Made by a program: the position numbers and the translations under genes
Shown here: piece after piece, positions 29,656 to 34,925 of the stretch
How positions within the stretch are numbered: position 1 is the stretch's first letter
Layout: every line of letters starts with the position of its first letter
Assembly (NCBI GenBank): GCA_017303655.1
Contig: JAFLCE010000044.1
Coordinates: 1-34,925 of the forward strand
Origin: Anaerolineae bacterium
Lineage (GTDB): Bacteria; Chloroflexota; Anaerolineae; Anaerolineales; Villigracilaceae
Direction of reading: 5' to 3'
DNA: 34,925 nt
Notes under the pieces: model-generated
The model's database searches: none
What the model was told of the DNA's origin: nothing
What the model saw: only the letters and a program-made list of their open reading frames with translations

Positions 29656-30637
29656 AGTCAAAAACTACCTGTATCGTCTCTTGCGGATTTTCATCCAGCA
29701 GTTGATAGGCTTTATCTGCTTCCTCCAATGAAAAACGATGCGTAATCCATTTCGCAGGTTGGATGCGCTCCAATGCCTGCCACGTCACCTCGAAGCGACG
29801 GGACTTATCCCAACGTCCGCTCAATTCGGGTGAAATGGAACTGACCTGCGAAGAGATGAGTTTGATGCGTGAACGATGGAAGGAACCGCCGAGGTCGATC
29901 TCTGCGCGCTTTTGCCCATACCACGAGCCGATCACGATGCGTCCGCTGAAGGTGGTGTGGTCAATTGCAGTGTTTAGGGCGGAGGGGGAGCCGGTGAGTT
30001 CGAAAACAAGGTCAAAGGTTGAAGGTTGAAGGTTGGAAGGTGAAAAACTTTCAACCTTCAACCTTTCACTTTCAACATTCATTGCGTTTCTTCTCAACTC
30101 GATCCCATCTACAACTGTCAAATTTTCAAGCGGAAATTCACTCAATAGCGAAGCTGTCAAAACCCCCACTACACCTTGCCCTAATACCAGAACGCGTTCG
30201 CCAAGGATCGGCGCACCATCTTGAACTAAATTCACAGCCGTTTCCATGTTTGGCAGGAAGCAGGCGTTTTCAGGTGCTACTGGAGTGGGAAGAGGGATTA
30301 AGTTTTCAGGTTTAGAAACAAAGTGAGTGGTATGCGGCTGAAACGAAAAGACGATTCGATCTTGCCATTCTCCATTAACCATTTTCCCGATCTCTCGCAC
30401 TTTTCCCACACAGGCATACCCATACGCTAGCGGATATTTCAACTCGCTGCTCACGCTATCGTGTACATCTTTTAGCTTTGGAAACTCTCCACGATAGACC
30501 AGCATCTCCGTCCCGGCGCTGATGGCGGAGAAAATTGTTTCCACAAGCACTTCATCGTCTTGCAAGGGGGGCAGGGGCGTTTCGCGGAGCTCCACCTTGC
30601 GGGGGGCGGTAAAAAATAGAGTACTGGCGTTTGGCAT
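29645..30637 (-). CDS. MDR-superfamily (zinc-binding alcohol dehydrogenase-like) oxidoreductase
   Basis: The 330-aa protein has a GroES-like N-terminal domain (LRETPLPPLQDDEVLVETIFSAISAGTEMLVYRGEFP, 17-53) in which the usual catalytic-zinc Cys is Ser (AISAGTE), as in the BchC-like subgroup. GYACVGKV lies at about 73-80 and the NAD(P) motif VLGQGVVGVL at 151-160. The Rossmann part then has LTVVDGIELRR, an odd low-complexity stretch (186-208) encoded by a heptad repeat, and DLVFELTGSPSALN. A ligand-poor zinc site suggests reductase or dehydrogenase activity without catalytic zinc. It is the first gene of the operon ending at the 26004 terminator. The substrate is unknown. Confidence 0.87.
   Translation of the reverse strand: MPNASTLFFTAPRKVELRETPLPPLQDDEVLVETIFSAISAGTEMLVYRGEFPKLKDVHDSVSSELKYPLAYGYACVGKVREIGKMVNGEWQDRIVFSFQPHTTHFVSKPENLIPLPTPVAPENACFLPNMETAVNLVQDGAPILGERVLVLGQGVVGVLTASLLSEFPLENLTVVDGIELRRNAMNVESERLKVESFSPSNLQPSTFDLVFELTGSPSALNTAIDHTTFSGRIVIGSWYGQKRAEIDLGGSFHRSRIKLISSQVSSISPELSGRWDKSRRFEVTWQALERIQPAKWITHRFSLEEADKAYQLLDENPQETIQVVFDYGK
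30011..30080. repeat. Heptad-periodic inverted repeat inside the MDR gene, ten heptads
   Basis: Ten heptads in phase: GTCAAAG (30011), GTTGAAG (30018), GTTGAAG (30025), GTTGGAA, GGTGAAA, then AACTTTC, AACCTTC (30053), AACCTTT (30060), CACTTTC and AACATTC (30074). The GTTGAAG arm is complementary to the AACCTTC arm. It is read in frame as residues about 187-209, between Rossmann strands. Confidence 0.7.
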
Positions 30638-30731
30638 GCAGAGAGTTTATCGCTTGTCCTGTAATTAAGTAAGGTCTTTGTTGAAACATGTGGGCAAAAT
30701 TCTATTCTCAAAACCTGATACTTCGTAATAT

Positions 30732-30766
30732 AAAAGAAGACAGCCATTTTCAGGCTGTCCTCTTTT
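30732..30766. terminator. Terminator downstream of the PilZ gene
   Basis: AAAAGAAGACAGCC (30732-30745) and GGCTGTCCTCTTTT (30753-30766) pair with one mismatch around a 7-base loop. The minus-strand T's follow (TTCTTTTATATT). It separates the PilZ gene from the operon starting at 30637. Confidence 0.8.
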
Positions 30767-30771
30767 ATGTA

Positions 30772-31158
30772 TTATCTTTTTTGGTCGGGTCTTGGAGGGT
30801 AATCGGGCATGTCGCGCCGGAATTCATAGTTCGCAATAATCGCTTCGATCAGTTTTCTCTGGTCTGGTTCCACACCTTTGAACTCAAAGCCCACGTTGAA
30901 AAACTCCGGGCTGATATCTCTTTCACACCATGCCACTCGTGCCAGTAGATTCATTCGGACGGTTTTAATATCAGGCAACTCAGGTAAGGCAATTGAAATG
31001 GTCGTCTCGGTGTCAGGTTGCATGGGGCGTTCGCTGATGATCATCGCGCCCGACATTGTCAGGTCACCAAGGTATCCCAACAGAATTCCGCCATACAGGT
31101 CAAAGACCTGCGTATATGCCACCAATGTTTTACGTTCCTGTTTCCGTCGTTCTCGCAT
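30772..31158 (-). CDS. PilZ domain protein, probable c-di-GMP receptor
   Basis: The 128-aa single-domain protein contains the c-di-GMP-binding motifs RxxxR (R5-KQE-R9) and DxSxxG-like DLTMSG (32-37), with Thr at the Ser position, on the beginning of a PilZ beta-barrel. The second half has NLLARVAWCERD and FFNVGFEFKGV, the usual PilZ ending. The C-terminal 20 residues are Pro/Arg-rich. Both ligand motifs are intact, so binding is likely. The effector target is unknown. AGAGGA precedes the ATG at 31158. It is divergent from the PIG-L gene and monocistronic, with a terminator at 30732. Confidence 0.88.
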   Translation of the reverse strand: MRERRKQERKTLVAYTQVFDLYGGILLGYLGDLTMSGAMIISERPMQPDTETTISIALPELPDIKTVRMNLLARVAWCERDISPEFFNVGFEFKGVEPDQRKLIEAIIANYEFRRDMPDYPPRPDQKR

Positions 31159-31235
31159 GCATCCTCTCGATTTCTGGCTGGAGTGTAAGAGAAAACTCGA
31201 AAAAGTAGCATTGCCGTTCTATGGTAAAAATAGGA

Positions 31236-31961
31236 ATGCGCTGGATTTACATCTCCCCTCATTTAGATGACGCCGCACTTTCCGCTGGCGGCTGGATCTA
31301 CGACCAGACACAGTCTGGCAACCCCGTCGAAATTTGGACGTTCATGTGCGGTTTCCCCAAAGCCAGCCAGCTTTCGCCCTTTGCTCAGGCTTTGCACAAA
31401 TCCTGGGGCATGACCTCTGCCAGAGAAGTAGTGGGTGGGCGGCGCAAAGAAGATAAGAACGCGGCTGCCATCCTCGGCGCAAAAGCAGTTCATTTCGATT
31501 TTCTCGATTGCATCTACCGGCAGGATAAAAAAGGGAACTGGCTTTACTCGACGATCTTTATTGACCCCTTGCCCGGCGAAGCCGACTTGCCCAAACAGAT
31601 CGCGGCGGCGATCTCCGCCCGCCTCAAACCGACCGATGAACTGGTCTGTCAACTTAGCGTTGGCAAACACGTAGACCACGTCACCGTGCGCCGTGCAGTG
31701 GAATTGTTAAACCGTCCACTTCATTATGTGGCAGACATTCCCTATCTATTCAACACCCCGGAACACCTCAAACCGAAAGCGGCTGGGATGAAGAAAAAGG
31801 TCGAACGGGTGAGCCGGGCAGGCTTGAGCGCATGGAAAGAGGCGATTCTGGCGTATGAGTCCCAGATCTCGATGCTGTTCAAAAGTCCACGGGTAATGCG
31901 GGGTCAGATCAACGATTTTGTCTCAAACTATGGTGGGATGCCATTTTGGACAAAAAGGTAG
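31236..31961 (+). CDS. PIG-L/LmbE family deacetylase
   Basis: The about 241-aa protein starts with the family's metal motif ISPHLDDAALSAGG (6-19; His9, Asp11 and Asp12 region). It then has VEIWTFMCGFP, RRKEDKNAAAILGA, HFDFLDCIYR and the second metal/active-site region SVGKHVDHVTVRRAVE. PIG-L enzymes are Zn-dependent N-acetylglucosamine (or related amide) deacetylases, such as MshB and the GlcNAc-PI de-N-acetylase; the substrate here is unknown. An ATG at 31221 is also in frame, and neither start has a clear ribosome site. I prefer 31236, where family similarity begins. Confidence 0.88.
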   Translation: MRWIYISPHLDDAALSAGGWIYDQTQSGNPVEIWTFMCGFPKASQLSPFAQALHKSWGMTSAREVVGGRRKEDKNAAAILGAKAVHFDFLDCIYRQDKKGNWLYSTIFIDPLPGEADLPKQIAAAISARLKPTDELVCQLSVGKHVDHVTVRRAVELLNRPLHYVADIPYLFNTPEHLKPKAAGMKKKVERVSRAGLSAWKEAILAYESQISMLFKSPRVMRGQINDFVSNYGGMPFWTKR

Positions 31962-31986
31962 GAATTCCCAATCCCCCATTTGGGGC

Positions 31987-32015
31987 TTGAAACCGCTCAC
32001 AAATCATGATATATT
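31987..32015 (+). promoter_or_regulatory. Strong sigma70-type promoter of greA
   Basis: TTGAAA (31987-31992), a 17-bp spacer and TATATT (32010-32015), with TG at the extended -10 position (32007-32008). Initiation near 32022 gives an 84-nt leader to the ATG at 32106. Confidence 0.75.
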
Positions 32016-32026
32016 ATTCGCGATTT

Positions 32027-32080
32027 TCCGGACGACACCACCGGATTTTTTTCGTCATTGCATCTCGGTAAGGGATGCAA
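32027..32080 (+). promoter_or_regulatory. greA leader with two stem-loops, first one terminator-like
   Basis: TCCGG (32027-32031) and CCGGA (32041-32045) are followed by seven T's (32046-32052), a short terminator-like hairpin just after the predicted transcription start. A second stem, TTGCATC (32058-32064) with GATGCAA (32074-32080), lies before the AGGA ribosome site. The first stem is only 5 bp, so its strength is uncertain. Confidence 0.45.
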
Positions 32081-32105
32081 AATTCATTTAGCAGGACAAA
32101 ACATA

Positions 32106-32576
32106 ATGCCAAACAGTTTCCTTACCAAAGAGGGTTACGAGAAACTTCAAGAAGAGCTTAAGCACCTGCAGACTGTTAAGCGCCAGGAAGTTGCTGAGCG
32201 CCTGCATGAAGCCATGGAAGGCGGAGAGCTCATCGAGAACGCCGAATACGAAGCTGCCAAGAACGAGCAGGCATTTGTAGAAGGGCGCATTCAAGAGCTT
32301 GACCTTTTGCTTGCCACCGCGCAGATCATCGAAGAAAATGGCAAGGGTAAAAAGAACGATGCCATTCAGGTCGGTGCCAAGGTGACCATTAAAGAAGGTA
32401 ATTACGAGGCTGAGACGTTTACGATCGTTGGCGCAGCTGAAGCCAATCCGCGTGACGGCAAGATCTCGAATGAATCTCCAATTGGTAAAGCTATTCTTGG
32501 TCACAAAGTGGGCGACTCTGTAAAAGTGGAAACCCCCGGCGGTACCTACAACGTGAAGATACTCAAGGTCGCCTAA
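32106..32576 (+). CDS. greA: Transcription elongation factor GreA
   Basis: The 156-aa protein inserts into the RNA polymerase secondary channel and stimulates cleavage of backtracked RNA. The N-terminal coiled coil (about 6-77) contains LTKEGYEKLQEELKHLQ and the acidic tip GGELIENAEYEAAKNEQ. The C-terminal FKBP-like domain has VGAKVTIKEG, TFTIVGAAEANPRDGKIS, ESPIGKAILGHKVGD and VETPGGTYNVKILKV. The length matches E. coli GreA (158 aa). AGGA lies 9 bp before the ATG at 32106. It has its own strong promoter and a strong terminator, so it is a single-gene unit before lysS. Confidence 0.97.
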   Translation: MPNSFLTKEGYEKLQEELKHLQTVKRQEVAERLHEAMEGGELIENAEYEAAKNEQAFVEGRIQELDLLLATAQIIEENGKGKKNDAIQVGAKVTIKEGNYEAETFTIVGAAEANPRDGKISNESPIGKAILGHKVGDSVKVETPGGTYNVKILKVA

Positions 32577-32595
32577 TCTCAGGACGCGCCTCGTT

Positions 32596-32632
32596 GCCCC
32601 GCGTCCACGTTTTTGGATGCGGGGCTTTTTTT
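32596..32632 (+). terminator. Rho-independent terminator after greA
   Basis: GCCCCGCGTCCA (32596-32607) pairs with TGGATGCGGGGC (32614-32625) with one wobble pair. Seven T's follow (32626-32632). Confidence 0.92.
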
Positions 32633-32637
32633 ATTTT

Positions 32638-32677
32638 TACCCCCATCCCCAACCCTTCCCCCTAAAATGGGGAAGGG
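32638..32677. repeat. C-rich hairpin element upstream of lysS
   Basis: A C-rich tract (CCCCCATCCCC) precedes CCCTTCCCC (32653-32661), which pairs perfectly with GGGGAAGGG (32669-32677) around a 7-base loop (CTAAAAT). Same design and same loop length as the element at 18957-18991. The lysS ribosome site follows within 6-13 bp. Confidence 0.55.
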
Positions 32678-32694
32678 AGTACAGAGGAAGAATC

Positions 32695-34206
32695 ATGGCA
32701 GAATACAACTCACTCGAAAAGATCCGTTTGCAGAAAGTGGAAGAACTCCGTGCTGAAGGTGTGGAGCCGTATCCCATACGCGCCAAGCGGACACATACCA
32801 GCGCCCAGGCGGTTGCCGAATTCGAAAAGGATGAGACGGTTGAAGTGAAAGTCACCCTCGCCGGACGCATCCGCTCGATGCGCCCCAAGGGAAAGTTGTG
32901 TTTTGCACATATCGAAGATGGTGATGGCAAGATTCAACTCTTCTTGCGTGTGAACGAAGTGGGGGAGGATCGCCTCTCCTTCTTCAACAAGATGTTCGAC
33001 CTCGGCGATTTCGTCGAAGCGACTGGTGTGATGATGCGTACCAAAGCGGGCGAAGTCTCATTACATGTGCATGACTTCACTTTGCTCGCCAAATCCATTT
33101 CGCCGCTCCCTGCTGATAAAGATGTGACCCAGGAAGATGGCACCGTCGTTCGCTATGCTTCGTTGGATGATCCCGAACTGCGAGCACGTCAGCGCTATGC
33201 AGACTTGGCAGTGAATTCTGAAGTCCGCGAGACCTTTCGCAAACGTGCAACCCTCGTAAAGTCATTGCGCACCTTCCTGGACGACCACGACTTCCTCGAA
33301 GTGGAAACGCCGATCCTCCAGCCCTTATATGGCGGCGCGGCGGCACGTCCGTTTACAACGCATCACAACGAACTCGATCAGGATATGTACCTGCGCATTT
33401 CGTTCGAGTTGTATCTCAAACGTTTGCTCGTCGGTAATTTGGAACGTGTCTATGAAATCGGACGTGACTTCCGTAACGAAGGCGTGTCCTTCAAGCACAA
33501 TCCTGAGTTCACCCAACTCGAATTCTATTGGGCATACGCGGATTATTTGCAGGTGATGGAATTGACCGAGCAGATGATCGCGTATACTGCGGAAAAAGTG
33601 ACCGGCTCGACCAAAGTCAAATTTGGTGACTACGAATTGGAATTTAAGCCACCCTGGAAGCGTGTCGAAATGCGTGACGGTATCCTTGAAACCAGCGGCA
33701 TTGACATCGCCGAGCACAAAACGGCTGAGGCGTTGTTCAAGGCGATTAAAGAGAAACTGCCCAAGGCGATGCCTGATCCGAAGTCCACTCGCGGTAAGCT
33801 GATCGACTTCCTCGTCAGCGAATATTTGGAGCCGACACTCATCCAGCCGACTTTTCTGTATAACTACCCGCGCGATATTTCGCCGTTGGCAAAGTCCATG
33901 CCCGGTGACCCGCTCACGGTGGAACGTTTCGAAGGCTATGTAGCAGGTTTTGAGTTGTGCAATGCCTTCACCGAGTTGAACGACCCGCTCGATCAGGAAC
34001 AACGCTTCCTCGAAATGGGACGCGACTATGCCGATGGTGACGAAGAGAAGCAGCCGCTCGATGAAGATTATCTGCGCGCCATGCGTTATGGCATGCCGCC
34101 TAATGGCGGCTTCGGCATGGGTGTGGATCGTCTGACGATGTTGCTGACGAATAAGCACTCTATTCGTGAAGTACTCTTGTTCCCGGCGTTGAGAAAAGAA
34201 GAATAG
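32695..34206 (+). CDS. lysS: Lysine--tRNA ligase, class II (LysRS)
   Basis: The 503-aa enzyme charges tRNA(Lys). The N-terminal OB-fold anticodon domain (about 60-150) contains VTLAGRIRSMRPKGKLCFAHIEDGDGKIQLF. The catalytic core has motif 1 (VETPILQPLYGGAAARPF), THHNELDQDMYLRIS, motif 2 (RDFRNEGVSFKHNPEFTQLE; Phe259 region) and motif 3 (GGFGMGVDRLTMLL, near 474). The lysine-specific NAFTELNDPLDQ is present, so it is not AspRS or AsnRS. AGAGGAAG precedes the ATG at 32695; codons upstream belong to the C-rich repeat. A terminator built of heptads follows the stop. Confidence 0.97.
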   Translation: MAEYNSLEKIRLQKVEELRAEGVEPYPIRAKRTHTSAQAVAEFEKDETVEVKVTLAGRIRSMRPKGKLCFAHIEDGDGKIQLFLRVNEVGEDRLSFFNKMFDLGDFVEATGVMMRTKAGEVSLHVHDFTLLAKSISPLPADKDVTQEDGTVVRYASLDDPELRARQRYADLAVNSEVRETFRKRATLVKSLRTFLDDHDFLEVETPILQPLYGGAAARPFTTHHNELDQDMYLRISFELYLKRLLVGNLERVYEIGRDFRNEGVSFKHNPEFTQLEFYWAYADYLQVMELTEQMIAYTAEKVTGSTKVKFGDYELEFKPPWKRVEMRDGILETSGIDIAEHKTAEALFKAIKEKLPKAMPDPKSTRGKLIDFLVSEYLEPTLIQPTFLYNYPRDISPLAKSMPGDPLTVERFEGYVAGFELCNAFTELNDPLDQEQRFLEMGRDYADGDEEKQPLDEDYLRAMRYGMPPNGGFGMGVDRLTMLLTNKHSIREVLLFPALRKEE

Positions 34207-34210
34207 TTAC

Positions 34211-34253
34211 GACCGCCGACCAAAGACCGCTGTCTTTCGTCGGCGGTCTTTTT
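34211..34253 (+). terminator. lysS terminator composed of six heptads
   Basis: GACCGCCGAC (34211-34220) pairs with GTCGGCGGTC (34239-34248), followed by a T-run. The whole hairpin divides into six heptads: three start GAC (34211, 34218, 34225) and three start GTC (34232, 34239, 34246). Confidence 0.9.
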
Positions 34254-34339
34254 AACTCACCCAAACGTGGGACTTGGCTTTTATGACCTTAGAGGGAGAT
34301 GCAAATAAGGCTTTCTTGCATAAAATGGTTTTACTAAAA

Positions 34340-34376
34340 CAGATGACACCGCCGGGCATTGGTCATCTGTTTTTTT
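34340..34376 (+). terminator. Terminator-like hairpin in the leader of the last gene
   Basis: CAGATGAC (34340-34347) pairs with GTCATCTG (34362-34369), followed by seven T's (34370-34376). It ends 2 bp before the GAGGA ribosome site of the gene at 34387, so it may attenuate that gene or end a small RNA of unknown start. Confidence 0.6.
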
Positions 34377-34386
34377 ATGAGGAATA

Positions 34387-34925
34387 ATGGTGACTATGGA
34401 AAAAGTAATGGAAGTTTTAGGTTTTGATGATGCTGATCTTGGCTCCAACCGTTTGGGACAACTGACCCAGAAACAAAAGGTTCTACTAACAGAAAAGGCG
34501 AAAAGCCATAAGAGCTCCAATACGATCATCGGCGTGATCATTGCGGTTGTTTTTGGTGGGGCATTGTTAACTGGTTTGGGTGCGCCCATTCTTGCCACTG
34601 TAGGCGGAAGTTTGCTGGAAAGCGGTGAAGTCACCCCAGAAGCGCTGATCGCCTTAATTCCCATTATCTGTATGGTGTTATTTTTCCTGGTGATATTTGG
34701 CGGCGTTCTTCTTGTAGTTCTAAAAGTTGTTTTTGATCGAGCCAACAAAAAAGTAGATACAACCGTCCGCCGTGTGGAAGGGATAGTCAACTTTATATGG
34801 GTCGAGAAGCGAAAACGCAATCCGAGTAAGACAGGTCCCACATATAAAACCGTCCGCGTGCTGGAAATGCGTATCGGCGGCGAGACCTTCAATGTCAATA
34901 ATGAATTACCTAATGTGATCAATCA
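34387..34925 (+). CDS. Membrane protein, partial (C-terminus off the right edge)
   Basis: The frame runs open from 34387 to the window end, about 179 codons. After a polar N-terminus (MEKVMEVLGFDDADLGSNRLGQLTQKQK from the ATG at 34396), two long hydrophobic segments follow (IIGVIIAVVFGGALL and LIPIICMVLFFLVIFGGVLLVVLKVV). The soluble part then reads RRVEGIVNFIWVEKRKRNPSK, YKTVRVLEMRIGGETF. A membrane pair followed by a small beta domain is like the DUF3592-like gene at 17280. GAGGA (34379-34383) fits the GTG at 34390 best by spacing; ATGs at 34387 and 34396 are alternatives. The function is unknown. Confidence 0.7.
   Translation, partial: MVTMEKVMEVLGFDDADLGSNRLGQLTQKQKVLLTEKAKSHKSSNTIIGVIIAVVFGGALLTGLGAPILATVGGSLLESGEVTPEALIALIPIICMVLFFLVIFGGVLLVVLKVVFDRANKKVDTTVRRVEGIVNFIWVEKRKRNPSKTGPTYKTVRVLEMRIGGETFNVNNELPNVIN

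Noticed and set aside
33325-34158. 277-codon open frame antisense to lysS
   Set aside because: It lies wholly within a clear LysRS gene, with no ribosome site and a composition that mirrors the opposite strand.
34281-34922. 213-codon minus-strand open frame at the right edge
   Set aside because: The plus-strand frame has membrane helices, a ribosome site and a plausible domain; the antisense frame is Ser/Thr/Pro-rich shadow.

Overview
The window looks like a chromosomal segment of a Chloroflexota bacterium, most likely class Anaerolineae. This is an inference from gene content, moderate GC with mixed codon usage, dispersed GTAGGGGC-type palindromes and period-7 repeats. No rRNA, tRNA, CRISPR, phage or IS genes are visible, and genes fill most of the window. 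No gene-free stretch exceeds about 265 bp.

Layout. 1-3545: a partial metallo-beta-lactamase-fold hydrolase (minus) diverges from a large secreted beta-propeller/Ig-like protein (plus). 3605-6930 (minus): a stress-type cluster of a small membrane protein, NmrA-like reductase, Rrf2-family regulator, two more small membrane proteins and a methyltransferase, with two near-identical palindromic operators and the fossil 3' end of a second Rrf2 gene. 7111-13337 (plus): glpD, a GT2 glycosyltransferase, a histidine phosphatase, a PanE-like reductase and a TGS/ThrRS-N2/uridine-kinase fusion. 13396-22481 (minus): aldo/keto reductase, DFR-like reductase, DUF92 protein, two membrane proteins, a ProRS-derived protein lacking the aminoacylation core, bactofilin, a DUF2283/DUF4258 pair, fabI, 3-methyladenine glycosylase and a GalE-like epimerase that appears leaderless. 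22575-25985: a cold-shock protein with a long structured leader (plus), then metallophosphoesterase, DEAD-box helicase and EamA transporter (minus). 26004-30637 (minus): a tight seven-gene operon (MDR dehydrogenase, small membrane protein, ComB-like phosphatase, RDD protein, PTPS-fold protein, GT4 glycosyltransferase, permuted NlpC/P60 hydrolase) that could make an unknown glycosylated, perhaps pterin-like, product. 30772-34925: PilZ protein, PIG-L deacetylase, greA, lysS and a partial membrane protein.

The most unusual features are: (i) a dispersed family of heptad-periodic inverted repeats, seen between genes (10429, 11586, 16308), as a terminator (34211) and in frame inside a dehydrogenase gene (30011); (ii) the ProRS homologue that keeps the editing and anticodon-binding domains but has lost class II motifs 1-3; (iii) the PTPS-like/GT4/MDR/ComB operon, whose PTPS member has lost its catalytic residues; and (iv) the paired Rrf2 operators beside a gene fossil.

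Functional links are inferred from adjacency and family knowledge. No database search or folding calculation was run.
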